A DNA stretch of 64,000 bases from Paragonimus westermani (GCA_008508345.1 QNGE01003261.1:18751-82750), one strand, 5' to 3'; shown: positions 28,701 to 43,700, counted from the first letter of the stretch. Translations and numbers: made by a program. The notes: a model not told the origin generated them from the sequence alone.

Positions 28701-31700
28701 AACGTTGCTACTATCAGGACCTAAGGCCTTGAAAGTCAATATTCAGAGCTAAGAACGCGCATCAAGTCAAAAAAGAAACGGAACTCCACTTACAGCTCGT
28801 AACAAACTGATGCCTGTCTCCATTGAGCCCAGACGGGAATCGGATATCTTGATGCTGACTAACTGAGCACCCGGAGCAACTCCATTACGCGTAACGTGTG
28901 TTGAACGATCGCACGTCTCATCGGAAAAATAAGCAGCTGTCATGGCAGCAACATGAGTTCCATGTCCGCTATCGTTGGTCACAATCTGCAATGTTTTGCC
29001 CTCATCAAATATCTTCACCGTATAGAACAGCTGAGCTACAGAGGCAGAAGAACAAGACAAGACAAAACAGCACGTGTGTGTATGGGTGTACAATATAAAA
29101 ATAAATGACATATATGAAGGACAGCACTTGAGGGATTAGGAAACCATTCCAGAATCGTAAAAGTTGTTCGGTTCAGGGTTTGAAAATGGAGTAGCAGATT
29201 TGCGTGGAGACGAAACCCTGTCAATAAGAAGGCAATTTAAATAGGGAAAAGGTGAAAAATACCACAACGTTCCTCATAAGTAAGAACGCTGAGGTCAAGA
29301 TCGGTCCTGATCTTTCCTCGTTTGCGCATATTTCAGGTGTGCCACAAGGCTCGGGATATTTGGACGATTACTATTCTTAATCTATATGGATGATCATCCT
29401 GAATTAAATGTTCGGAACTCTCGTGGTCTCCACACAGCTTACTTGAGTCCAATACGGGAAAGCAATGGTGTAAGGTGCAGCGTTTTTCTACTAATGGCCA
29501 CAAGTGTACAGACATGCTTCTTGGTGGTAAACCTGGGAACATGTTCACAACGAACAGCGTTCAAAAAGACGCAACCACTGCCAAAGTGGAGCTTAAAAAG
29601 GAGCCAGGAATCAGACGATCGTCCAGTCTCTCTTTCTCCAACCAGCGAAAAAGATGGTTAAAGACAATATGGTACTAAGAACAATGTGGTGAACGGTTTT
29701 TCAATCCATTTATGAAGCTTACATTTGACCACCACTAGAACATTCTAACTCGGCCAATCTGACTGGCCTTAAGAATGGAACAAACGTACAACCTCATCAA
29801 GCAGAGGCGACAACAGTAGCATTGTATCCTCGAACCATTCCGTACAGGTTTTAATTTGCAATAATTGAATTTTAATCACTAGGTCACCAAGGAGTTTGTG
29901 GAGACTGAGCCCTCACTGAAATCCTTTGCCCTGAAGATCGTATAGAGAGGTACATACATTTCTGTGGACCAGAAATGATCTACGAACTCATGACGAAAAA
30001 TATATAAACAGAGACTTCCAACTCTTATTGGACAACCGTTTAACCTATGGAATGGTGACCAAATATGGTAAGCTATTGTTAACTCTTGTTAATGCTTCCT
30101 GCACTATACGACGAAGGCGTTAGCAGACTATTATCAAATCAGCCTGAGAGATTACTTAGATGAAACGCCCAACTCTTTCTCTCGCTCGCTTTAATGTCTC
30201 TATCTTAACACTAATGTACTGTTGTCTGTGATGTTGATGATAATGATGATGATTGTGACGTTGCACTGTCATCATTATATTAACCGTCTTTTACGAAGGC
30301 TGATGTGTGCACGCTGTGCGTTGAAGAAAAAGTGTCGACCAGAAGGATTCGCACTTCCAGGCTCGCAAAATCACAGAAAGAGCTGTTGGAGATTGAGCGG
30401 GGAATTTGACAGCCGACGATTCAACACCGTTAGCAGGTTATGGTAATTTGCATTCAGACGGTTTGTTTTCCGAAATCCAGTTTTAAACCGAAACGAGATA
30501 TGCACCACAGATGGAACTTAACAAAAACGAGACTGTAATCTGATGCTTTCTTTCTAGATGGGCCGACCGTGAAAGCAGTTTTAACCACTGCTTTGGGCGG
30601 TGTTCCCTTCTCAAGAAAAGTGTTCTATTTTAAGGGGGGGAAAGAAACGTTCGACTTCGAAGGCATTATTCGTTAAAATGTGTGGATCCTAGAAGTATAA
30701 ATTAAAAGTAAAACAGGATATTGGAAGTTGAGAAAAAAAACAGAAAATAACCTAACGTACACATGAAATCCAACTTACTGTCTTCACCAAAACAAGCGTA
30801 CTGACGTTTAACAGAATAGTCCATCAGCAGAGGCATGTCAGCCAACGTTTTACCAGGTTCATATGGACTGGTGTCGACACAGGCACTAAAAAGAAATGGT
30901 GAACAACGGCAAGTCAGAGCAAAAGATCAAAAGCAACCAAAATGTGAGCAACAAGGATAAACAAATTGACGGTTCAATGTGGAAAGCAATATTAGCAATC
31001 TGTAGTAACCAACAAGATGAAATCATGATTGAGGCCAGAAGATGAAGTATTCTGTGTACAATATACCGTTTTTGTGACGGCGATCTGACGAGGAGCCACA
31101 AGTGCATAGCGGTAATTTGAACAGCAACGCTCAGTATTGCAGAGATCGAGAATTAGATAGTTAGAAACAGCGCTCGTTGTCAACGTTTTGATGCAATTCA
31201 TCCGATTATCCGCACAGGGACACCATTTTCCATGCATGGCAAAAGAAAAGCCACCTAGCACTGATTTCATTCCCTCATCACACATTCAGGCTAAGCACCA
31301 CGGAACTGGAATTATTCGTGATACATTCAAATGGATCCTGTCCTGCTCCACCGATTAAAATTCACCTGAAGATCGAAGATAGTTCGATGGCCTTTCAGAC
31401 CGTCATTAGCTATGCTGTCACTCTATGTAATGAGAACATAGCGATGGGTGCATTTAGTCGGAGCTCAAGGCAAACACGATATTGGCTGGGGATGTATAGG
31501 AATGAAAAACTACCACTTGGCTGACATAATGTTTTGCTGAAGTAAGAGCAGAAGATACACCAGTTGCCGGTATATATTACAAAAGGTGATGCAGTGAACA
31601 CCCCCGGACATGGTGGATTACACGAGGTGCCCGTTCTGTGAGTGCATCCGAAGAAAACCAAAAATGCTTGTTTAGATCACACTCTGACAATTCCAGTCTT

Positions 31701-34700
31701 CTTTCACCAACCCCAGTAAGGTACTTCTGCTCTAATCAACCAATTTTCAAGCGAGATTTGTCAAGACTGTTCCCTGGCATACATGTTCCGCTCCTAAGTA
31801 AATGCAGAATGGAAGCCGGACCGCATTGCGTCTGTGAAGTTCTCACTGGAGAACAACTATCGCTCCCGTGCTCATAGCAGAGAGGATTGTGGAAAGTTGT
31901 GAAGATCATAAGGTCGCGGCGAACTGAGATTTTATCCACTGAAATGTATTTTGCTCCGAAAATAGAAAATATTTACGTAAATTTAGGATGGAGAATTCAA
32001 TCCTAATTGAATGAGCGCTAGAAGAGATTCACAACTACAGTGACTCATTAGGCCCCTGTATCAATATACCACAGTTCAATTCGGTGATATTCTTCAACAC
32101 ACAACTGAAATATGTCTAAACAGCATATATCACTTTAGAGTATACTTGAACAGTTTGCTAATTACAGGAGTCGGTCTGGAGAAGCAGAATACATCACTTC
32201 TAAGCTACTAACATTTGGATCTCAAACGAAACGGGGGAAATGAAGTTTTGGAAAACCACTTTGAATACCTTCGTCTCCGATTAAGTCCTAAAACTAACCA
32301 ATCAACGTAGAAGTTTTCACTTGTTTTGGGAGATCCAGCTCCAACGGAAAATAGGAGCACCCTAAAGAAGAAAGCCTGGAGTGCTTTCGTACCCCGAATC
32401 CCCACAAACACACGGTTGGCGGCATCCGATTCGGATTAGCCTGTCACAGTGACCGAAGCCAAAGGACGCCTGCGCTTATATGTCACTGCAACTGGCTTGC
32501 GCTGCACCAATTGCAGTTCCACCAACACACCACATATCCAGTGTAAACCCGAAGGAATAAGACCGGGAGGTGTGCCAGTGGGGCCTTTCTGTCCAGCCGG
32601 CCAATGCTGGTTAGCCACTTGATTGGCTAATAAGGTCTACGTAACGATACATATGACACACACACAAATACACGGTTTCTGAGTCTAGTGACTGCATAAT
32701 GACCGTGAATGGCGTCGATCCAACTGATTACATTTATACGCACAGATAGTCTCAGTGTCTTCAGTTATAGCAAAAAGAAAGACTTACAGCCAATTGGATC
32801 CATCGTAGAAAACAAAACAGTCGTAAACCATTTCCAACGGAAGGTAATACCGATCAAACGAAGCTAAACATTCCTCCAACAAACGAGCACTTGTTTTGAT
32901 ATGATTCTAAAATAACACACACACTGGCCACAAGGCTGCCATTTTCAATCCAAACCACCATTCGTAAACAAGGCATGATATGGCAGGCGATAAGTTAGCA
33001 TTCGAAGAATGTTACCAAGCTAACGAAGCCCGTGAAACGAGAGTAGTGTGCTTAAGGATCGACAGGGTTTATCCGTTCCGAAGACACGTCCGCGGCCTTC
33101 GTCATTTCTGCTAAGATGCTCCCACCACACGCCGCTAGTGCTTCGGAGACATCGATGGTCGAAAATGCAAATTCTATGAACATTTTTCGCACAACAGGAC
33201 CGCCCCAACAGTGACATTATTCACTCGGCCTTTCACAGAGACAGTGAGATCATGCCAACGCCACAGATTGCGTAAGCTGACAAACGCCATCTGAGCCATT
33301 GCTACACGATTTTTGATCCAATCACGCATTCCACTAGTGCTCACACAACTCCCAAGGTATATCAACTTCTAAACTACCTCCAACGGCTCATCACCAAGTG
33401 TGAGAAATGTAGCACGGCCCTGCCAATCTTGCAACAACACCCCAGAGCTTGTCATATGGCATGTCTGTAGTAGAATCAATTTCACGGATGAGGCGTTCAG
33501 CCGGCTGGCATTAAGATTTCTCGCACATTCCGAACTTCCTAGCAAGCCGGCCACCATGATGGAATGTGTAGAAATGTTGAGTGTCTACTGGTCAGGTGGG
33601 AGAGAAACCGAAGAGAATAAAAATAATAACACAAGTAAAACGGCAATTGGGAAACGAATGGACGCTCCAAACAACTGCAACTTGGCCCAATTACATATGC
33701 AAAAACGAACTTAGTTTACAGGGTGGATTTTTACCATAAGAAGGTGGCACTATCGTACCCACAAGGATGATGAACACAGTTTTAGAGGAGGTGCACTGTG
33801 TGCATCCGGAAACTACGTATGGTAGCCAAAAATTGAGGAGGGTATCGTCCATGGACCATGTCAACAAAAACTGGGAGTCCTAATTCACCTGGCACCTTAC
33901 CGTAGCCAGTACAACCATGGAGGCCACCGAAAGTAGACTTCGCAGGCTCAATGAACGGATATACAGCAATAGCGGTGATCGATATGCAGTCTTAAAAGCA
34001 AACGGCACCAGGCTGCATCATTTGTCACCTTGGCAGCCAGCATGAGATGGTTCAAACACCGAACAGCACGACGACTGAAGTTTCCTATGAAAGTATCAAT
34101 GGGTCGAAAATTGTCCCAGGTTGGATCTGCCGATACGACAATGAGAAGACCGCAATCGAAGCGACCAAACTGATATCAGAAAGCTATAAGTAGGTTGAAA
34201 TCCGAAACCGAGGATCCGAATTATGTCGGTCCGGATGTACACCTTTTCCTATTTAAGATATCTTGATGTGAATTTAAGATTTCCCAGGTCACTGGGCCCG
34301 GACGAGCTAGATTTCTTTCCTCTCTGTGTCTGGTGGGATCGCGTCTTCTCACGCGGTAAGAACCAATCAATCCCGGTATTTTCCTGCCTACTCGTATTCA
34401 CACTAACCGTGTGACCCAATTTACTGTTGAAACCCAGTTAACCGCCTCGGGACATCTTAAAGTGACATTGAGACGTCTTAACTCGATAAGGTTAGAGAGC
34501 TGCACATGGTTAAAGAGGAAGTAATCACGCGGGACACTTTGGCTTTCGAGGACAGCAAGGAAATTTGCCGATAGATAAACAATGTCCGACGATGACCAGG
34601 GTTATAAGAACGTTCGTCGCTTTAGGTATTCCTTTCAGAAGTGAACACCAGATGTGACTTAAAAATGAGGTTAACGGAGCCACAACCACGTAGGTCAGAA

Positions 34701-37700
34701 GATACTCGGTAACAAGTGGATTCCTATCAGCCGAATTTCGTTTAAAACTTTTGGTGTGGACGCATTCGTTGTGTCTCAACCATATCAACCGCCCACGTTT
34801 CACTAGCCCAATAATTTGCATGTCTACGTAACGNNNNNNNNNNNNNNNNNNNNNNNNNNNNNNNNNNNNNNNNNNNNNNNNNNNNNNNNNNNNNNNNNNN
34901 NNNNNNNNNNNNNNNNNNNNNNNNNNNNNNNNNNNNNNNNNNNNNNNNNNNNNNNNNNNNNNNNNNNNNNNNNNNNNNNNNNNNNNNNNNNNNNNNNNNN
35001 NNNNNNNNNNNNNNNNNNNNNNNNNNNNNNNNNNNNNNNNNNNNNNNNNNNNNNNNNNNNNNNNNNNNNNNNNNNNNNNNNNNNNNNNNNNNNNNNNNNN
35101 NNNNNNNNNNNNNNNNNNNNNNNNNNNNNNNNNNNNNNNNNNNNNNNNNNNNNNNNNNNNNNNNNNNNNNNNNNNNNNNNNNNNNNNNNNNNNNNNNNNN
35201 NNNNNNNNNNNNNNNNNNNNNNNNNNNNNNNNNNNNNNNNNNNNNNNNNNNNNNNNNNNNNNNNNNNNNNNNNNNNNNNNNNNNNNNNNNNNNNNNNNNN
35301 NNNNNNNNNNNNNNNNNNNNNNNNNNNNNNNNNNNNNNNNNNNNNNNNNNNNNNNNNNNNNNNNNNNNNNNNNNNNNNNNNNNNNNNNNNNNNNNNNNNN
35401 NNNNNNNNNNNNNNNNNNNNNNNNNNNNNNTGGTTCATAGATTTTGTCTAGTTCGATGTGTTTGTTTATTGAACCGGTTGATGAGTACCAAGCTTCGAGA
35501 AACTCTCTTGCATGTTTGGTATTTGCTTGAGTAAGGATTTCTGCGGTGTTCAAGTTGAAAGCGTGTCCAGTTTCGTCCTCGTGGGCGGAGATCAGGGAAA
35601 ACTGATCGTGCCTCTTGATGGCCAGTTCGTGTTCATGTAATCGTGTTGATAATTTCCGTCCGGTTTGGCCGACGTAGTGTTGTCTACAGTCATTGCATTG
35701 GATTTTGTAAATGACGTTACTTCTGTCGGCGGGTTTGGATTGTTCTTTTGGTTTTGATAGTATCCTTCGTAATGTTGCTGTTGGCTTGTGCGCTAGGGTG
35801 ATGCCGTGTGTTCTCAGTAGTCTTGCGGTCATTTCTGATACGGTTTTGATGTATGGGAGTAAGTCGCAGTGAGTGTGAATCGCATCACACAATTGGAAAT
35901 TTTCGTTTGTGTTGTTCGTTGCTCTGTTCATACCCAATCCCAAGTGTTGTGGAAGTCAAATTGAAAGTATTCCGTATTATTGGTTATTTGGTACTGACGA
36001 GTCAATAAGAAATGCTAGCATCTGTCAATGCTGGTCTTCTAACTGTTTTGTTTAGTTTATTGACGGGATATAGCTGTTTCAACATAGTGTTCTGTACACA
36101 CTGTAACAAATATACGCACAACGAAACTGGCATTATAACCAGCTAATTAACTACCCCAAAATACATCTACGTTGATCACAACGGAATGTACAGGATGGAA
36201 AACAGCTCGAAAAAACTTGAGCCACTAACGCTCACTAAACTGCCACAAGCTTGCTTAATGAGCCGGGTGCATGTCTGCATCCTAGATACTGGGTCCCACA
36301 CCATAACATACATCAAACGGGTCATGAGTATCACCAACATACCAGGCAACAAGTTTGCTAACAAGCAGGGTTATATGGTCAAAATCCGTAGCCATGGGTC
36401 ATGTGAGTCACAGTGAGCTGAGTTCGTTGTGTATAACAAGTTACTTCTGGCAATAACAAGCTCACGCTTGGTGACAAGGACGAAACAACAGAATCACCGT
36501 ATCCAGGTTCTACGTCAAGCATGTTGGGTGATGTGCCAGCCGTACGCCGCTGCTGTTTGGATTGTGACCTCAACAACTCCGTATTCTGGACTGAACAGAA
36601 CTTGTTAGACCTTACACATCACAACACAGGCATCAAATAACCTTTGCTGCACATATTCAATGAGCGTTGCGCGCTAGAGTCAGTCCACAATTCACAAACA
36701 CTTCGCAAGCTCCCAAAATTAGACACTCGCTATCTTTCTCAGATATTGTTTCAACTCAAATCCACAAAGACAAGAGAGACAACCATATGAACTCCCATAT
36801 TTTACGTACTTGTACATATGTAACGGCTTTCCAGTGAATCCACTGCCGCCATCAAATGTAACGTTGTTTGTGTAGCACATCAAATGAGAAGATATTCCGA
36901 TTTGCAAAAATCAATCAGAAGACCGAAATAAGTTCTACTGGAAATTGCTTGAGATTCAGCAAAAACTTTCAGTTCGACCTCTTTTTCAAGGGCATGACTA
37001 AACTATCACACAGCATCCACTTTCCCTCTCTCTTTCAGGTCTTTTAGCATCAGCAAAGTTGGCCTTACTTCCTTGTGTTCATGAAAATTCACTGGTTTTC
37101 TTCGCCTTTTTCGTTCAAACACTTCTACTTGTATACCAAACTGTCCCTTCATATCAGGATCAATGGCAGTCTGACTCACCGTACCCATGGGTACAGTGCA
37201 AAGCTGACAGTGAATATGATGAATTTGAGTTCATCACGATTCTCTGCTGCCAAACCATCCGCGTTGGTTGGAAATTCAAATGTACTAGAATGAGATTAAG
37301 CTTTCAAGTAAATCACTCCAGATTCCGTTGATTCTATTATACTATACTGTGATTTATTCCCTTCAATTCAATCCATTGGTTCCTGTTCCTGTTTTTCATG
37401 GTACCTGATTTAGTAACTGAAACATGACAGCAATTCTCTGAGAAGGGCAATCGTGCATACAAAACGACCGGTAACACGTACTGCCAACACGTAAGTCTTC
37501 TTCCACTCAACGTTTCTCTAAGTTTTCGATAGCAGTTACCTTGTTAATGCTACAGCTGCGTTCAACAACGAGACCGTTCATGAGAAAAAAGGTAGTGCCT
37601 GGCGGATTACATGTTACAATTCAACGTATTCTTCTGATTCAGTCAAGTATCGATGACATATCCATAAATTACGTGTTTCACAGTTGAGTGACAAATGTAC

Positions 37701-40700
37701 CTTCACCTATAGATGTTGCAACTATTGCTTTTTGGGGCAAGGCGCGAAATGTATCGTACGTCTTTGCGGATCCAATAATTTGCTTTTGACTTTACGTATC
37801 AACGAACGTTCATAAAGATGTTACTGAAAATCGAATGAGGTAGTGCTGTTATACCTTAGCAACACCTTTCACAGACCTGAGGGGGACTTTTAAATTTGAC
37901 CAAAATCTTCCGGTAGACTAGAGCCTTACTACAATAACCGTCTCCGAGCAGCAATGGCCCCACCAACGACCACCAGTTTGGCAACCACAACCTCAACGCG
38001 CTGATCACCACTAATTACCATATACCATTAGAATTGCGGCCACTACGGCGAACAAAACCTTGCATTATTTATTGACCCACAATAAGCTTCACGCCAACGA
38101 TGAGCGATAGGCAGTGAGCTTATGAACGATTCCAATCGTCAAAAGTAGGGGCCAGTATAATCAAGCATAAAAGTGGGATTGATCGTCAATGAATCAACTT
38201 GGGAAGGCGCGTACGGGGTACCCTACAAACCGGTTGTGCTGAGAATCCACAGCACAGTAAACTAGATGATATGCAATTGCCGGGCACAAAAAAAGTATCT
38301 TAAATTCAAGGGAAAAATGGACGGCTCGTTCCAGTATGCACAGGAAGTAGACAAAACTGAGCCCACCGCAGAAATCAGCAAAACAATTGCTCGTTTTCAA
38401 GAATTGAGCAGTTAATGGAGTTTAGGTGTCTGAGAAGCGTGAATTGCTTCAAAGCCAGGAAGATGCGCGTGTAGACTTTAAGCGAAATCTAAGTGGTTGG
38501 TTAGTAGAGGCCAGAAGTGAGACGGTGTCTAATCCACTGCTACAGATGAGGGTCAACGAGGTGTCGTCTACACTTCTGGAAAGTTACAGTTGTCTCACGA
38601 GGTTGCTTAGAACAGTGTCTTGAAAAAAGCACAGATGCGTCTGTAGCCTCTATGAAGCAATGGGCAGGTCATTAACAACTCAAAGCGGAAGGACACCAGA
38701 TGACAATGCATTTTTTATACTTCCGAAAAACAGAGGAAAGTTAAGGAGGAAAAATTTGTAACGAGGAATCCACAATACTGCAGGTGGAGAAAAGCTAATG
38801 TCAGTGTCAACGGAGTTGAAATGTTTCGTAAGTCACAATGCTAACACAAACACATGGATGCTGCCCGCAATCTTCCTCTACCTTTGGCCCTTGAAAACAA
38901 AAAAGCATACACATTGCACAACAACCGTTCCGTCAACAGGGAACTCCAGATGAATCACATAAAGCATGTCTCCTTGTCTTAAACTATGGTAACAACTGTT
39001 CACCCTTCGAATTCGTGCGTTATCCAATATGATACGTGAGGAACAATTGCCACTACACGTAACCTTTGTGGTGGACTCGCGAGCATCAGCTATTGGAACT
39101 GTTGGTGACCATATCAAACTGCATCACCTACATGGTTTCATCCGACGTGGTGCAATCCGGTGGCTGGTAGCGGCATGAGACAGAATTTCAGTCCTAACCA
39201 TTATATCATGTTTCGAACGCTGTGGGTTTTCACGAAAAACAGAGGGAAAAACGGCCCATATAACCTCCAATGTTGCCAAACATAATTCAGACGAGGACCT
39301 CCTGATATTGTTTAAGCTTTCTGGCTTGAAGACTGAAAGATTATGCATACTGCATACTTGTCCTCTATGTTTGTGATGTTCGCATAACACTATGGAATGC
39401 ACCGGTGGCTATTAGAGAGACAGACGAAAGAAAGGCAAGCGTCGAGGAGGAAGCGCATGACAAGTAAGACGTAACGATCAGGAAAACTATAACAATTACT
39501 GGTCAGTTTTCCACATGACATGCAGACGGATTTATGCGAACGGTCCCAGAAACCACAAACATTTGTTAAATATGCAATCACTAAAAGTAAACTGTCGTTA
39601 CAAGGATCACAACGAAAGGCGATGTTTCTTTCGTCACCTTTCGAATGGTATGGCATACATCATTCGTAACACTCTACAGTGATCAATGCTCTTTTCAAGG
39701 TCCAAAGAGTGCGGGTCACTGAAGGAAAACACTAGAGCATCCAGGCCTGCTCAACCCGTGTGGACCTATTTTCAAATGTAATCAATGTACGGTCCGCAGA
39801 TCTTCTGTTAAGAAGCGCACAGAAAGAGAAGAAGTAAGGTGCCAGTCAGATTGATGTATTTTTCCGGCTCAGTAACCTTCATTGTAATGACGTCCTACTG
39901 TGGAACAATACTTGGAGTAAAGTGAGTGGTATCCGCCTGAACAAACTTATACATGAGCATTGAATACAGTAGGGGCCAGATCAAACCAACGACCCCAAAT
40001 CCTCATGGTCTGCGCGCATCAACAAAGCAGAACTGTTCACTCAGTAATCAGTAAAAAACACTAAAGTGGGAGAGAGCGCAAAGCGAATACTGAAATTATC
40101 AGTCTGCGATTCACATACGCATTGGAGGCCTGAATTACAGGGGACAATGAGTCAAACATTACTAGACAATCAACTAAAGGCAATAGGGAAAAATAAAAAG
40201 CAACAACAGTAGAATTTACATAAATTTTCAGCGTTTATATTACACACTGTGCGCTGCCATATGGTATACAACGGTAAATGTGTATTAGACACCGTTATGC
40301 TGTCCAATCATAGACAAGAGCAGGAGTGGTAACAAAATCCGATCACTCATAGTTACTACTGAAGCACTGTCATAATAACCGGACGAAAATGTCAGTGAGC
40401 GAAAAGCTGATGAGCAGATTCAAACAATGGATACCGATTTGTACGGAACGTGATGGCAAAGTTCATAATCTACTTTGAAAATTGTCATTAAGAGCTACTG
40501 TTATCTACTACGTTTCCGCCATGATCAACCACTGTCCAGCAAACTGTCGATCCTCCTTTTCTACTGACTGTCTGTGGCGCACAAACCTGTAAGGCACAAC
40601 GGCTGCAAGCATGTCATCAAACACTTCACCGTCTGACATACTAAACATGGTCACTTATACATGTTTGTGATGACCGTTTTCTCGACACGTATGAAGTTGG

Positions 40701-43700
40701 TGGCCCTGTAGATAGTGACAAGCATTGCGAAATAGCGCCCAGAAGAAATGTTGCAAGCATCTTGCCAAAAGTATTTCAGGTTTCTATATCAAGCGACAAA
40801 TGTCTGTATGTGATGGACTAAGCCACATATGAGAGTGACGGTGGAAGACAATTCAAATCTGAGCAGGAGCGGTGAGCTTACAGCAGTGAAATTAGCAGTC
40901 AGTGTCGATAGCACCGAGGAACCTTGAACTCAGGAGACACAGTGAGTGGAGTACGAATTCGCGAAAACACTCCCACTCATAACACCTCTTAGGAATACAT
41001 TCTGGACTTCCTCCGTCAATGTAGCGGCAAATGGCTAGTTGACTGGCAACAAATAAGAGTATTTGTGTTTAGACACATTCACGCCTAACAAAAACGTCTC
41101 GTCCGGTGAAACGCGAGAGAAAAATAGCAGTGGTGACGCTCACATCGTTCCTTACTAGAAGCTCTTTATATACATACGAATTTAGCGTTCACTACGCTCG
41201 TAAGCAATTCAGAAACTCGTCTGTTCTCGTACTTAGACGGCAATAGTGTCGGCACTAACCTAAATTCATTTGTAGATATTCGATTAGGCTCGTGTGTTTC
41301 TCCGCAGGGGAGTTCCACATGGATTTCGAACATGACTTGTACTCTGAAGTCAAACACATGTAGCAATCAGCGGGTTGAGTCAGGCATGGGTTCAGTGAGG
41401 AGCAGGTTAACTTTGTGTATCGAACTGGTAGGTCAACATACGAGATTGCTGAATTTTTTTTAACTTTGTGGAATACATTAGGATGGCAAACATTGCAACT
41501 TCGTCCTTAAAGAGTTAATGGAAGAAGAGAACGGCTTTACTTTTTGCATACACACATTAACAGGGATAACTTTATAGCATAAATAAATTCGAAACGAAAC
41601 TCATACCTTGGGAGATCCATGGAGTGCCCCTTTCTGATTTAGTTTGTTCCGTTGTGAGTTTCGTTTGGTTAGGTTATCTGATGCAGTATTTCGGGGAGAA
41701 TTTTCAACATATTTCTGACCGGTTGAAACAATCTCAGGCTGTTTTGACACCTCGTTGTCTGATCTTTCTACACCTGCGGGACGAACAAGTGACGTAAATG
41801 TAATGAGTAAAACAACATATAAAAGCTACCTGCTTAATTCATTAGGATCAAAGAGTGGGTCAAAGTTACATGATTAACCACAGACAGATTAACGAATACA
41901 GTCAGAAAAAAACTAAATAGCACATTAAGATAAAACAGGCACGAAAACTTTGATGTTCACTGGTACTAGACCGTCTTACTTGATGCCCCCGAATCGGAGG
42001 ATTCGTTGAGTCCAGTCTCCAATTCTGCGGACTGTGCAGCCAAGTTGGCAGCCAGCTGTTTTAGACAAGGTCCCCACGCGTTCTCCTTCTCATGAGACCG
42101 CAGGCGTTGAAGTAAGTTTCGAGGAAACAATTCTGAGGCCAGTTTAGTCCCAAGGCGAATAAAACCATCGGTCGGTTGCCAGTGTGACGGTATCTGGAAG
42201 GACAGTTGATACGCCCGTTTGGACAGTAAGCATTTGGAGAATTGCAAGCTGTCTGGATACTGAAAAGTCTGTGGCACCTATGTCTACTGCTCTCTTACCG
42301 GTTTTGACGCATTCCAGCATGGCAGATGCATCGTAGAGGTTAGCATTACATATAGACCTTTTTGTAACAAAAGGAAAGCCGACAAAACATAGACCACTAG
42401 TGTAGCTGGGAGATACGTACGCTGGTAATTTCACTGAACCCTAGTGCACCGTTCCTGTCAGGCTTCAGAGAGCTAACAATAACAACCCCAATGAAAAAGC
42501 GTCACACAAATTAGTGTGTTGCATTATAATCTTGATTGTAGAATTCAGATTAGTCCGATGAACTGTGGCCAATAGGTGTCTGACAACTGACGATGTGTGG
42601 GGACTTTGTGTCCGAAATGGATACTTTAGGCTGCGCAGGCACATTTTGAACTCACTTTGGCAAACGTACCTTCATCCTAGAACCCAAACATCTGTCGGTT
42701 CCAGTGATACATCTCTCACTGGAGTTGAGTTGAAACTTAGAAATACAGTATGGATTTACATCAAGTTACTGTTCCTTGAGTAAAGATCATGGTGGTTTGT
42801 GACTTCCGTCGATGATTTGGTTGGTGGGACCAGGCTTCTTATGGACAAAAGCGAGACACTATTATCCTTGAAGAGTAGAATGCTCCAGACATTCTGCTTT
42901 CCCACATTGGTGACTGTTCACCGATTTCCGTAACTTGCTGTGTCTATCGAATAGTCGTATCAGGTATCCACGTTCCTTTAACGTAGTTGTGAACAGTCGA
43001 AACTCGTCGACAAAACAATCAAATGAACAGATGCGTCTAGCACATGCACAATGTTTTATTCAATGCTCATTTGATTCCCATGGGTGTAAAATCGGTAAAA
43101 AGGAATGGATTCCGAATTGAACGGCGTTGCGCCACGCGCTCGTTCCGGATTCACGTATACTTCCGGTACCGTCAATCGCTAGATTCATGTTGGTGATTGT
43201 AGGTAGTCGGATTAATCCTGACCCAATAATCAAGAATATTTTAGAAGAGAAATAGTTGAAGGGAGACTGGCTTCGAGTGGATCCAGATCATCGATGGGAA
43301 CCATGTGTTCTTAACAGCTGAACTATGGGGTCACACCAATAGCCAACTAAAATACAGCTAAACTTACTGACCAACTCACCCAGTTGTCACACGGAACCCA
43401 CTGAATGATTCAGAGAGACAGACTGTTACACATGACTTCTCAGGTAATTAATGATGGAACACACTAACGCCGTTCCCGAGAGCAAATATAACCCTTGAGT
43501 TGTTCGGGATTATGATGCCTCACATCGACCCGCGTATCTTGCGCTCTGTCGAGACAACTGAGATCGACCAAAATGCTAGGAAGATAAAATTACTCGTAAG
43601 CCCTAGAGTACCGTAGACCTAGTAATTTGGGCCACGTAGCATCCACGTCGTTAGATTTTACCTCCACCCAAACGCACTAGCCTGATATGTGGTCTCTGTG

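Larger units (their letters stand above)
20022..28793 (-). other. TPP2: TPP2 intron 6
   Basis: An intron of 8,772 bases. It contains a non-LTR RT relic (22950-24400, opposite strand), a CAT-rich microsatellite (22178-22215) and a local duplication (27277-27352 and 27436-27511). Position 20030-22170 and 24400-27200 show nothing I can name. Confidence 0.8.
32907..41979 (-). other. TPP2: TPP2 intron 3
   Basis: An apparent intron of 9,073 bases, the longest of the gene. It holds an RTE relic (33020-33560), the first N gap (34834-35430) and a Penelope-like endonuclease fragment (35431-35943). Because exons 3 and 4 disagree in phase, a short exon of 3n+2 bases may be hidden here. Open frames at 38878-39117 and 41166-41366 (minus) are the longest unexplained ones near it, but neither resembles TPP2. 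Confidence 0.65.

Noticed and set aside
34270..34330. SLGPDEL on the plus strand, resembling the SPGPDEL motif before CR1 RT
   Set aside because: Only seven residues match and nothing RT-like follows.
34525..35943. A 472-codon minus-strand open frame
   Set aside because: It crosses 597 N. Only the part from 35431 upward is real coding similarity (Penelope-like endonuclease); the left part is unrelated sequence.
36719..36907. Possible TPP2 exon (FDGGSGFTGKPLHMYKYVKYG)
   Set aside because: It looked like the GDLSKSTVLRNYKEAQEYG block, but that block is encoded by the better-supported exon at 30885-30779 and no acceptor fits here.
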